NCBI RefSeq assembly: GCF_001424945.1
Contig: NZ_LMCW01000034.1
Location: 153,831-217,830, forward strand
Direction of reading: 5' to 3'
Length of the DNA stretch: 64,000 bases
DNA from: Rhizobium sp. Root1203
Lineage (GTDB): Bacteria > Pseudomonadota > Alphaproteobacteria > Rhizobiales > Rhizobiaceae
Shown piece after piece: positions 54,627-62,198 of the stretch. The first letter of the stretch is position 1. Every line of letters starts with the position of its first letter. The notes under the pieces are model-generated. The model ran no database searches, was not told the DNA's origin, and saw only the letters and a program-made list of their open reading frames with translations. The translations under genes were made by a program, and so were the position numbers.

Positions 54627-54746
54627 CTTATTTCGCAGTTGCTACAATGTGTCAATCAAAAACGATCAAGAAACCTCATATTGCGCTGCACAATTATTGA
54701 TTTTGATCGTTTTCGATTGACAATGTTCGTTTTGATGAGCGATACC
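54627..54746. promoter_or_regulatory. Divergent rhaR/rhaD promoters with paired RhaR-type operators
   Basis: GTCAATCAAAAACGATCAA (54651-54669) is the reverse complement, at 18 of 19 positions, of TTGATCGTTTTCGATTGAC (54703-54721). The arm centres are 52 bp apart, about five helical turns. Each arm runs into TTGACA: plus strand 54717-54722 with a poor -10 (GATACC, 18-bp spacing) towards rhaD, and minus strand 54650-54655 with AATAAG (54627-54632, 17-bp spacing) towards rhaR. AT-rich repeats of this kind are typical DeoR-family operators. Overlap with both -35 elements suggests repression of both units. Confidence 0.75.
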
Positions 54747-54805
54747 GTCATCACAAAGGGGCGCAATCCGTTCGCGCTTCCAAGAAATCTACATGGGAGG
54801 ATGAC

Positions 54806-56902
54806 ATGGCGGCAACCGTCCGGCTTCTGGAAAATCGTTGGGACGATTCATACGCGGCAGGCCTCGATGAGCCTGGCAAGCTGCTCTATCGCTCGAATCT
54901 GCTGGGCGCGGACAAGCGCATCACCAACTATGGCGGCGGCAACACCTCCGCAAAGGTCATGGAGATCGATCCGCTGAACGGCGAAAAGGTCAAGGTCCTC
55001 TGGGTTAAGGGTTCGGGCGGCGATGTCGGCACGATCAAGCTCGACGGGTTTGCGACGCTCTACCAGGACAAGCTCGATTCTCTGAAGGGCATCTACAAGG
55101 GCGTCGAAGACGAGGACCGCATGGTCGGTTTCCTCCCGCATTGCACATATAATCTCAACGGCCGCGCCGCATCGATCGACACGCCGCTGCATGGCTTCGT
55201 GCCCTTCACACATGTCGACCATATGCATCCGGATGCAATCATCGCGATTGCCGCCTCGAGAAATTCGAAGGAATTGACCCAGCAGATCTTCGGAGACGAT
55301 ATCGGCTGGCTGCCGTGGCGGCGTCCCGGCTTCCAGCTCGGTCTCGATCTCGAAGCGTTCGTCAAGGCAAATCCTGCCGCAAAGGGCGTCGTGCTCGAAA
55401 GCCACGGTCTCTTCACCTGGGCGAACGATGCCAAGGCCTGCTACGAGCTGACGCTCGACATCATCAACAAGGCGATCATCTGGTTTGCGGAGAAGACCGA
55501 AGGCAAGACAATCTTCGGCGGCGCCATCAAACAGAGCCTGGCCGCTTCCGAACGTCGTGCAATCGCTGCCCGCCTGATGCCTGAGATCCGCGGCCGCATC
55601 GGCAAGGCGGAGCGCAAGCTCGGCCACTTCGACGACCAGGACGCCGTTCTCGAATTCGTCAATTCCAGGGACCTGCAGCCGCTGGGTGCGCTCGGCACCA
55701 GCTGCCCGGACCACTTCCTGCGCACCAAGATTCGCCCGCTGATCGTCGATTTCGACCCGGCGAAGCCGGATGTCGATGCAATCGTCGCCGGTCTCGACAA
55801 GGCGCTCGAGGATTATCGCGCCGACTACGCTCGCTACTACAACGACTGCAAGCATGCAAACTCACCTGCCATGCGAGACGCGAACCCGGTCATCTTCCTT
55901 GTTCCGGGCGTCGGCATGCTGTCGTTCGCCCGCGACAAGGCCACCGCCCGCATCGCCAGCGAGTTCTATGTCAACGCCATCAACGTCATGCGCGGTGCCT
56001 CGACGGTTTCCGAATATCAGGGCCTGCCTGAGCAGGAAGCCTTCGACATCGAGTATTGGCTGCTCGAAGAAGCAAAGCTGCAGCGCATGCCCAGGCCGAA
56101 GAGCCTTGCGGGCAAGGTCGCCTTGGTCACCGGCGGTGCCGGCGGCATCGGTCGCGCAACGGCGGCCCGACTGATCGGCGAGGGTGCATGCGTGGTCCTG
56201 GCCGATATCGACCAGGATGCACTGAACGCCACGCAACAGGACTTCGCCAAGCAGTTCGGCGCCGACGCCGTTCGCAGTGTCAAGCTCGACGTCACCAAGG
56301 AAGACGCGGTGATTTCGTCCTTCGCGGAAGCCTGCGTCGAATTCGGGGGTGTCGATATCCTCGTGTCGAACGCCGGCATTGCCTCCTCGGCTCCGATCGA
56401 AAGCACCGAGCTTTCCATGTGGAACAAGAACATGGACATTCTGGCAACCGGCTACTTCCTCGTGTCGCGCGAAGCGTTCCGCCTGTTTCGAAAGCAGAAT
56501 CTCGGCGGCAACGTCGTTTTCGTCGCCTCCAAGAACGGTCTCGCCTCCTCGCCGAACGCCGCAGCCTATTGCACGGCCAAGGCTGCCGAAATCCATCTGG
56601 CCCGTTGCCTGGCACTCGAGGGTGCCGAAGCAGGCATTCGCGTCAACACCGTCAATCCGGATGCGGTTCTTCGCGGCTCGAAGATCTGGAGCGGCGAGTG
56701 GCGCGAACAGCGTGCGGCATCGTCCAAGATCGAGATCGACGAGCTGGAGGAGCATTACCGGAAGCGTTCGATGCTGAAGCTCAATGTCTTCCCCGAGGAC
56801 ATCGCCGAAGCGATCTACTTCCTGGCATCGGACCTGTCGGCAAAGTCCACCGGCAACATCATCAATGTCGATGCCGGCAACGCGCAAAGTTTCCCCCGGT
56901 AA
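54806..56902 (+). CDS. rhaD: Bifunctional rhamnulose-1-phosphate aldolase / alcohol dehydrogenase
   Basis: A 698-residue fusion. Residues 1 to about 425 form a class II aldolase/adducin-type domain with NYGGGNTSAK and the metal-binding HVDHMH; residues about 430-698 form a short-chain dehydrogenase with TGGAGGIG (442-449) and the catalytic Y588/K592 in AAYCTAKAA. The aldolase half splits rhamnulose-1-phosphate to DHAP and L-lactaldehyde; the dehydrogenase half is expected to oxidise lactaldehyde. ATG 54806 has GGGAGGA upstream. First gene of the divergent rhaDI unit. Confidence 0.94.
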   Translation: MAATVRLLENRWDDSYAAGLDEPGKLLYRSNLLGADKRITNYGGGNTSAKVMEIDPLNGEKVKVLWVKGSGGDVGTIKLDGFATLYQDKLDSLKGIYKGVEDEDRMVGFLPHCTYNLNGRAASIDTPLHGFVPFTHVDHMHPDAIIAIAASRNSKELTQQIFGDDIGWLPWRRPGFQLGLDLEAFVKANPAAKGVVLESHGLFTWANDAKACYELTLDIINKAIIWFAEKTEGKTIFGGAIKQSLAASERRAIAARLMPEIRGRIGKAERKLGHFDDQDAVLEFVNSRDLQPLGALGTSCPDHFLRTKIRPLIVDFDPAKPDVDAIVAGLDKALEDYRADYARYYNDCKHANSPAMRDANPVIFLVPGVGMLSFARDKATARIASEFYVNAINVMRGASTVSEYQGLPEQEAFDIEYWLLEEAKLQRMPRPKSLAGKVALVTGGAGGIGRATAARLIGEGACVVLADIDQDALNATQQDFAKQFGADAVRSVKLDVTKEDAVISSFAEACVEFGGVDILVSNAGIASSAPIESTELSMWNKNMDILATGYFLVSREAFRLFRKQNLGGNVVFVASKNGLASSPNAAAYCTAKAAEIHLARCLALEGAEAGIRVNTVNPDAVLRGSKIWSGEWREQRAASSKIEIDELEEHYRKRSMLKLNVFPEDIAEAIYFLASDLSAKSTGNIINVDAGNAQSFPR

Positions 56903-56952
56903 TGCACGGCTTTTCCGGCTGAAGCGCGGGCGCGCCCAGCAACGATTGGAGA

Positions 56953-56983
56953 CCTCATTCCTGTGCTTGTCACAGGGATGAGG
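56953..56983 (+). promoter_or_regulatory. Stem-loop between rhaD and rhaI
   Basis: CCTCATTCCTGTG (56953-56965) and CACAGGGATGAGG (56971-56983) form a 13-bp stem with one T-G pair and a 5-nt loop, 50 bp after the rhaD stop. There is no T-run, so it should not stop transcription fully; an mRNA-processing or stabilising role, or a short dispersed palindromic repeat, is more likely. Confidence 0.6.
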
Positions 56984-57042
56984 TAACGACATAGCCAAGC
57001 AGGCTCTGGAGCCGCGGGCGAACGTTTATACGGGAGGAACAA

Positions 57043-58335
57043 ATGACCGAATTCAAAATCGCGCAGGACCTGATTGCGCAGGAAAACGACAAGCGCGCAT
57101 CTGCCCAGAAATCCGACTACGAAGCGCTCGGCGCAAATCTGTCGCGCCGCGGTGTCGATATCGAGGCGATCACGCGCAGGGTCTCGGAATTCTTCGTCGC
57201 TGTACCCTCATGGGGCGTCGGAACGGGTGGGACGCGTTTTGCTCGCTTCCCCGCCAGCGGCGAGCCGCGCGGTATTTTCGACAAGCTGGACGACTGCTCC
57301 GTCATCAACGAGCTGACGCGTGCGACCCCGAATGTCTCGCTGCATATTCCGTGGGACAAGATGGACCCCCGGGAGCTCAAGGCGAAGGGCGATGCACTCG
57401 GCCTCGGCTTTGACGCTATGAACTCCAACACCTTCTCGGACGCACCGGGCCAAGCGCACTCCTACAAGTACGGCTCGCTCAGCCACACCGACGCGGCGAC
57501 GCGGGCTCAGGCTGTCGAACACAACATCGAATGCATCGAGATCGGCAAGGCGATCGGCTCGAAGGCGCTGACCGTCTGGGTCGGCGATGGCTCGAACTTC
57601 CCCGGCCAGACCAACTTCACGAGGTCCTTCGAACGTTATCTCGCGGCAATGGGCGACATCTACAAAGCGCTCCCGGATGACTGGAAGCTGTTTTCCGAGC
57701 ACAAGATGTACGAGCCGGCATTTTATTCGACCGTCGTTCAGGACTGGGGCACGAACTACCTGATCGCCCAGACGCTTGGACCCAAGGCGCACTGCCTTGT
57801 CGACCTCGGCCATCATGCTCCCAACACCAACATCGAAATGATCGTCGCCCGGCTGATCCAGTTCGGCAAGCTCGGCGGCTTCCACTTCAACGATTCGAAG
57901 TATGGCGACGACGACCTCGATGCCGGATCCATCGATCCCTACCGGCTGTTCCTGGTATTCAACGAGCTGGTCGACGCCGAACAGCGCGGTGTCAACGACT
58001 TCAATCCGGCCCACATGATAGACCAGTCGCACAACGTGACCGACCCAATCGAAAGCCTGATCAACAGCGCCAACGAAATCCGCCGCGCCTACGCGCAGGC
58101 GTTGATCGTCGATCGAAAGACGCTCGCGGGCCACCAGGACGGAAACGACGCGCTGATGGCGACCGAGACGTTGAAGCGTGCCTACCGCACCGACGTCGAG
58201 CCGATCCTCGCCGAAGCCCGTCGCAGGGCCGGGGGCGCGATCGATCCGGTTGCGACGTACCGAGCAAGCGGCTACCGCGCAAAGGTGTCGGCGGAGCGTC
58301 CGGCATCGGTCGCAGGGAGCGGCGGCATCATCTGA
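57043..58335 (+). CDS. rhaI: L-rhamnose isomerase (rhizobial/Pseudomonas type)
   Basis: A 430-residue TIM-barrel isomerase converting L-rhamnose to L-rhamnulose. Metal-site features are HKMYEPAFYSTVV, VDLGHHAPNTNIE and FHFNDSKYGDDDLDAG. The length matches the ~430-residue L-rhamnose isomerases (P. stutzeri type) rather than E. coli RhaA. ATG 57043 has a strong GGGAGGA site. It follows rhaD by 140 bp with a stem-loop between them and is followed by a terminator. Confidence 0.93.
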   Translation: MTEFKIAQDLIAQENDKRASAQKSDYEALGANLSRRGVDIEAITRRVSEFFVAVPSWGVGTGGTRFARFPASGEPRGIFDKLDDCSVINELTRATPNVSLHIPWDKMDPRELKAKGDALGLGFDAMNSNTFSDAPGQAHSYKYGSLSHTDAATRAQAVEHNIECIEIGKAIGSKALTVWVGDGSNFPGQTNFTRSFERYLAAMGDIYKALPDDWKLFSEHKMYEPAFYSTVVQDWGTNYLIAQTLGPKAHCLVDLGHHAPNTNIEMIVARLIQFGKLGGFHFNDSKYGDDDLDAGSIDPYRLFLVFNELVDAEQRGVNDFNPAHMIDQSHNVTDPIESLINSANEIRRAYAQALIVDRKTLAGHQDGNDALMATETLKRAYRTDVEPILAEARRRAGGAIDPVATYRASGYRAKVSAERPASVAGSGGII

Positions 58336-58356
58336 GCCTCCCAAGGCACATTCCGC

Positions 58357-58384
58357 AGGGCCGCTGCTGACACGCAGCGGCCCT
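58357..58384. terminator. Bidirectional terminator after rhaI
   Basis: AGGGCCGCTGC (58357-58367) and GCAGCGGCCCT (58374-58384) form a perfect 11-bp stem with a 6-nt loop, followed by TTGCGTT. It lies between the convergent rhaI and AhpD-like genes. Confidence 0.8.
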
Positions 58385-58392
58385 TTGCGTTC

Positions 58393-58851
58393 CTACGGCC
58401 TCCATTCGCCGGCGATCTGCCGCGTTGCGATGTTCAGCCTGTTCCAGACATTGATGTTGGCGATGGCGATGACCAGGGCAGCGAGGCTCTTGCCGTCGAA
58501 ATGCCGCGTTGCCTCGTCCCAGACGTCGTCCGGTACCGGATCGGCCCGATCGTTGACGCGTGTCACCGCCTCCGTCAGCGCCAATGCCGCCCGCTCTGCC
58601 TCGGTGAAGTAGGGCGTGTCGCGCCAGGCGCTGACGGCAAACAGCCGCTCGTCCGTCTCGCCTGCCTTCCTGGCAATGCGCGGGTGCCCGTCGATGCAGA
58701 CGCTGCAGCCGTTGATCTGGCTGGCGCGCAAATTGACCAGCTCCAGAAGGAGCGGCGAGAGACCAGTCTTGGCAGGTACGCTACCCAACGCCATCAGCGC
58801 CTGCATCGCTTCTGGAATGACGACGGCCGGATTGCCCATTCTTGCTTGCAT
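58393..58851 (-). CDS. Carboxymuconolactone decarboxylase / AhpD-like protein
   Basis: A 152-residue all-helical protein with the AhpD-type redox motif CSVC followed by DGH (residues about 55-62). Family members are alkylhydroperoxidase-like reductases. Divergent from an ECF41-type sigma gene, 113 bp away, which is the typical neighbour of such proteins, so this is probably its regulated target. ATG 58851 has AAGGAG upstream; the longer frame from 58878 is unsupported. Confidence 0.88.
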   Translation of the reverse strand: MQARMGNPAVVIPEAMQALMALGSVPAKTGLSPLLLELVNLRASQINGCSVCIDGHPRIARKAGETDERLFAVSAWRDTPYFTEAERAALALTEAVTRVNDRADPVPDDVWDEATRHFDGKSLAALVIAIANINVWNRLNIATRQIAGEWRP

Positions 58852-58881
58852 CGTGTGTCTCCTTGAGGTTTTTTCCAAAAT

Positions 58882-58927
58882 GACGCCACCGGCGGTGCTT
58901 TGTCACATCGGCTGGCTTTCGTTCGTC
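58882..58927. promoter_or_regulatory. ECF41-type promoter, possibly bidirectional
   Basis: On the plus strand TGTCACA (58901-58907) is followed after exactly 16 bp by CGTC (58924-58927), matching the ECF41 target promoter (TGTCACA, 16 bp, CGTC) described for this sigma group, and pointing at the sigma gene. On the minus strand the same -35 reads TGTGACA (one mismatch) and CGTC (58885-58882) follows after 15 bp, pointing at the AhpD-like gene, with ATG 31 bp further. The near-palindromic -35 could therefore serve both genes. Confidence 0.72.
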
Positions 58928-58964
58928 ATCCAGTTGACGGATCAGATTGGAGGAATGTGACGGG

Positions 58965-59840
58965 ATGAACGAGAAAGATTGGCTTGCCCTCGAATTCGAG
59001 ACAAAGAGGCAGCACCTCGCGGCGGTCGCCTACCGCATGCTGGGATCGCGCGCCGAGGCAGATGACGCCGTGCAGGAGGCGTGGCTGCGGCTCGGCCGCT
59101 CGGACATTGCTGAGATCGACAATATCGGCGGCTGGCTGACGACCGTCGTTGCACGTATCTGCCTGGACATGCTGCGGTCCAGGAAGAGCCGGCGCGAGGA
59201 GCCGCTCGATCTGCCTGTTCATGGCAGGATCGCCGACACCGCAAGGAGCATGGATCCGGAGCGCGAGCTAACCCTCGCCGACTCGGTCGGCGTGGCACTG
59301 CTCGTCGTGCTTCAGACGCTGGCGCCCGCCGAGCGGGTCGCCTTCGTGCTGCACGACATGTTCGATCTGCCTTTCGATGAAATCGCGCCGATCATTCGCC
59401 GGTCATCCGCCGCAACCCGGCAGCTCGCCAGCCGGGCGCGTAGAAGAGTACAGGGTAAAAGCGAGATGCCGGAAGCCGAGCTCGCCCAGAAGCGCAAGGT
59501 CGTGAGCGCCTTCCTGGCCGCCTCGCGCACCGGCGATCTCCAGGCGCTGCTTGCCGTGCTCGATCCGCAGGTCGTCTTCACCCCGGACGCAACCGCCATG
59601 GGCCTGGGGGCAACCGGGGCGCTTCGCGGCGCGCCTGCTGTGGCCGAGACTTTCAAGGGGAGGGCGCAGGGCGCCCGGCCGGCCCTGGTGGACGGCGAAT
59701 TGGGCCTCGTCGTCTCCCTCCACGGGAAACTGCGGGTTGTCCTGCTGCTTGCATTCGATGGCAACCGGATTTCCGCCATCGATGCCGTCGCCGATCCTGA
59801 ACACCTGGGCGGGATGACCTTCGCACTGCTTGAGGGTTGA
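58965..59840 (+). CDS. ECF41-type RNA polymerase sigma factor with SnoaL-like C-terminal domain
   Basis: About 291 residues. Sigma region 2 lies at about 15-90 (AVAYRMLGSRAEADDAVQEAWLRL, then NIGGWLTTVVARICLDMLR), region 4 at about 105-165 (LAPAERVAFVLHDMFDLPFDEIA), and the last ~120 residues form a SnoaL-like extension with a VADPEHL ending similar to the NPDKL motif of ECF41 factors. In that group the extension controls the sigma activity itself, with no separate anti-sigma factor; none is seen here. ATG 58965 has GGAGG upstream. Confidence 0.9.
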   Translation: MNEKDWLALEFETKRQHLAAVAYRMLGSRAEADDAVQEAWLRLGRSDIAEIDNIGGWLTTVVARICLDMLRSRKSRREEPLDLPVHGRIADTARSMDPERELTLADSVGVALLVVLQTLAPAERVAFVLHDMFDLPFDEIAPIIRRSSAATRQLASRARRRVQGKSEMPEAELAQKRKVVSAFLAASRTGDLQALLAVLDPQVVFTPDATAMGLGATGALRGAPAVAETFKGRAQGARPALVDGELGLVVSLHGKLRVVLLLAFDGNRISAIDAVADPEHLGGMTFALLEG

Positions 59841-59871
59841 TCCGATCGATGTTGCGGTGGCTGATACAGGA

Positions 59872-59903
59872 AGAGCCGCCGCTTATGTCAGCGGCGGCTC
59901 TTA
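59872..59903. terminator. Bidirectional terminator after the ECF41 gene
   Basis: AAGAGCCGCCGCT (59872-59884) and AGCGGCGGCTCTT (59891-59903) form a perfect 13-bp stem with a 6-nt loop, between the convergent sigma and 69-residue protein genes. Confidence 0.85.
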
Positions 59904-59928
59904 CAGGGGCAGGGAAATGCCTAAAAGC

Positions 59929-60138
59929 TCAGCAGAAGCTGCAGGTCGCACCTGGATTGCCGGTAACTGCGTTTATGAACTTGCCCACGGGCGAAATACG
60001 CTGTTCGCGTTTGACCGCAGCCGTCTCGAGGAGTCGCTTGAAATCGTCAAGCTTCACGCCGTCGGCGCGCATCACCATGGCGATCAGGGGGTCGCGAAGC
60101 GCTTCGGATATCGTCAGGTCGTCTCTGGTCTTGCTCAT
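59929..60138 (-). CDS. Small hypothetical protein with C-terminal Cys pair
   Basis: A 69-residue basic, helical protein (MSKTRDDLTISEALRDPLIA...), start ATG 60138 with a strong AGGAGG upstream. The C-terminus ends ATCSFC, so the last residue and one three before it are Cys. No function recognised. It is divergent from the TetR gene, and the paired operators at 60225-60264 could act on both. Confidence 0.7.
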   Translation of the reverse strand: MSKTRDDLTISEALRDPLIAMVMRADGVKLDDFKRLLETAAVKREQRISPVGKFINAVTGNPGATCSFC

Positions 60139-60224
60139 GGCTCTTTCCTCCTTTCGTGGGCAGAAGCCCGTGTTCCGCTCCCGCTGCACTGCTCTCTCGG
60201 CATTGACTTTCGCAAGGAGTGGTG

Positions 60225-60264
60225 TTACCGGTAAGTAACAATGCATTTGTTACCGATCGGTCAC
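60225..60264. promoter_or_regulatory. Double TetR-type operator
   Basis: TTACCGGTAA (60225-60234) is a perfect palindrome; TTACCGATCGGTCA (60250-60263) is a near-perfect one with the core ACCGATCGGT. Both share the TTACCG half-site, 25 bp apart. They lie just before the TetR start and about 90-125 bp upstream of the divergent 69-residue gene: a likely autoregulatory operator pair. Confidence 0.65.
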
Positions 60265-60268
60265 ATGG

Positions 60269-60892
60269 ATGTCAAGGACATTGTCCTCAAAAAAATCAGA
60301 AACTTCGAACGCGCTCCTCCCTGCGAATACAGACGAAAAGATTCCCCCGCGGGAGCGAATTGTCTCGACCGCTGCGGAGCTGTTTCGCGAGCACGGCATT
60401 CGCGGGATTGGCGTTGACGCCATTGCGGATGCGGCGCTGACCAACAAGATGACGCTTTACCGTCACTTCGGTTCCAAGGACGAACTCGTGTGCGAGACGT
60501 TGCGCCGGGCCTCGGAAAAAGCCGAGGCGATCTGGCGTGACCTGGAGACCGCCCATCCGGGCGAGCCGCGCGCGCAGTTGATAGCCTGGGTGGACGCCCG
60601 TACGCAAAGCCTTTGCGGCCAGCATGTCGGCTGCGACCTCGCAAACGCTGCCATCGAGCTCAAGGGCGAGGGGCATCCGGCCTACAGTGTCATCGAGCAC
60701 CACAAGGCCGAGCAACGCGACAAGCTGGAGGCTCTCTGTCTCGCGGCCGGTGCGCGCGAACCCCAGCTCCTTGCCGATACTTTGACACTGCTCCTGGAAG
60801 GAGCACGCGTGACGCGGCAGGCAATGGGCAATGACAACTGCTGCAACCATTTTTCCAAGGCCTGCAGCGCCGCAATCACGGCTTTTGCCTGA
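60269..60892 (+). CDS. TetR-family transcriptional regulator
   Basis: A 207-residue regulator. The TetR N-terminal domain is RERIVSTAAELFREHGIRGIGVDAIADAAL followed by TNKMTLYRHFGSKDELV (about residues 27-75); the rest is a helical ligand domain with several Cys (SLCGQHVGCDL, DNCCNHF). No ribosome site precedes ATG 60269, and the operator abuts it, so the message may be leaderless or a later start may be used. The regulated target is probably itself and the divergent small gene. Confidence 0.87.
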   Translation: MSRTLSSKKSETSNALLPANTDEKIPPRERIVSTAAELFREHGIRGIGVDAIADAALTNKMTLYRHFGSKDELVCETLRRASEKAEAIWRDLETAHPGEPRAQLIAWVDARTQSLCGQHVGCDLANAAIELKGEGHPAYSVIEHHKAEQRDKLEALCLAAGAREPQLLADTLTLLLEGARVTRQAMGNDNCCNHFSKACSAAITAFA

Positions 60893-60971
60893 GGCCACCC
60901 CCTCCCCGCGGGGAACCTTACCGCTTCGGACTCGTTTGCCCATCATGTGGACGCAAGATTGAAGCACTGAC

Positions 60972-61160
60972 ATGAACTACGTCTATCTCCACCGGCTATA
61001 TGCCAAGCGCGCTGAACTCGAAGCAAAGCTCGAACTTTACGATGCACGCGATTGCTTCGGCGACGAAGATGTCAACGACGGCACCGACCGTGAGATTCGC
61101 GAGCGGATCAACGAGATTTCGGCGGAGATCGAAGTGCTCGAGCATTCTTCTGCCAGCTAG
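60972..61160 (+). CDS. Small coiled-coil hypothetical protein
   Basis: A 62-residue, strongly charged, helical protein (MNYVYLHRLYAKRAELEAKLEL then a second helix REIRERINEISAEIEVLE), a probable coiled coil. The ribosome site is weak. Its TAG stop shares CTAG with the stop of the convergent DUF1810 gene. It could be real but is not assured. Confidence 0.5.
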   Translation: MNYVYLHRLYAKRAELEAKLELYDARDCFGDEDVNDGTDREIRERINEISAEIEVLEHSSAS

Positions 61161-61594
61161 TTGGAAGCGTCGAGCAACTGAATCGTGCGGGCGTCGAACT
61201 GTCCTTCGTAGAACTGATCGATCACCTTGTGAAAGGGTGATCCGTAGTCGCTGATCGCCGAAAAGAGCGTCATCGACGATCGCAGCTTGAGGTCGTCGGG
61301 TGAACCGAAAATCTCGTTCGCAGATCGATCCCTGACGGCCAGCACCGCGTCGACGCATCGCCGAAGGCGACTGCCGAGAATGGGGTCGGCAAGGTAGCGC
61401 GAGGCCTCTTCCACCGAGCGAATGGCATATTTTTCTGCCATAACGGACGAACCGAGGCCGGCGATCTGGGGAAAGATGAACCACATCCAGTGGGACCGTT
61501 TGCGGCCAGCCGCCAATTCTGCGAGGGCCTTGTCATAGATGACGTTCTGGGCATCAATGAAACGATCAAGTTCATAGTCGATGTCAGCAGACAT
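61157..61594 (-). CDS. DUF1810 family protein
   Basis: A 145-residue soluble protein. Family hallmarks are RKRSHWMWFIFPQIAGLG near residue 35 and the MTLFSAIS segment near residue 108. Function of the family is unknown. ATG 61594 has GGAGG 7 nt upstream. Its stop overlaps that of the 62-residue gene by 3-4 nt. Confidence 0.88.
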   Translation of the reverse strand: MSADIDYELDRFIDAQNVIYDKALAELAAGRKRSHWMWFIFPQIAGLGSSVMAEKYAIRSVEEASRYLADPILGSRLRRCVDAVLAVRDRSANEIFGSPDDLKLRSSMTLFSAISDYGSPFHKVIDQFYEGQFDARTIQLLDASN

Positions 61595-61666
61595 GGCTGT
61601 ACCTCCGCTGCGTCAACTATATCGGCAAAGGAATTTGTCCATGCCCCCGATTGGCGGAGTGCACAC

Positions 61667-61975
61667 TCAGCAGGATTTGTCGGCGTAGGGACTATGTTCC
61701 CGGCAATAGTCAAGCGCGGGAAGCGATTGCGAGATCGAACTCACCGTTTCGGTGTCCACCCCCGTTGGCATCGAGCCACCGATATGGGCGGTCAAACCTG
61801 CAATGCCCAGGAGGAGCAAAGCGCCGACGACCAGGAACCGCTCGGAGACGGATGGTCGGTGCGCGCTGACATGTTCGGCGTATTCGCGTTCGCCCATGCC
61901 GTTCAATTCTTCGTCCGTCGCGTGATGCTGCACCGTGTCGCCGCGGGCAACGCTCCAAGTGTCGTCATGTGTCAT
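61667..61975 (-). CDS. Small single-pass membrane protein
   Basis: A 102-residue protein with about 45 polar N-terminal residues, one membrane helix (about 50-68, FLVVGALLLLGIAGLTAHIG) and a short exported tail that carries two Cys (DYCREHS, KSC). ATG 61975 has AGGAG upstream. No family recognised. It lies 72 bp upstream of the DUF1810 gene on the same strand and may be its operon partner. Confidence 0.7.
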   Translation of the reverse strand: MTHDDTWSVARGDTVQHHATDEELNGMGEREYAEHVSAHRPSVSERFLVVGALLLLGIAGLTAHIGGSMPTGVDTETVSSISQSLPALDYCREHSPYADKSC

Positions 61976-62198
61976 TGTCCTACTCCTGCAAGCTGCGTGC
62001 GCGCGGCGAAGGCAAATCTTTGCACCGGCGGCTCCTGCACGCCAGCAGCATGTGTGTTTGCGTTCGCTCAAGTTGAAGGCCGGATGCGCAAACGCAGTGT
62101 TCATAAAATCGAACCAATCGGTTTGATGTGACTTTAAGGGCTTGGCTCTTCGATAAAATTCGGCTTAGGTCGAACACCATCCAGATCGCGGTTACCCC

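Noticed and set aside
54848-55855. 335-codon open frame on the minus strand
   Set aside because: Antisense to rhaD, which is certain.
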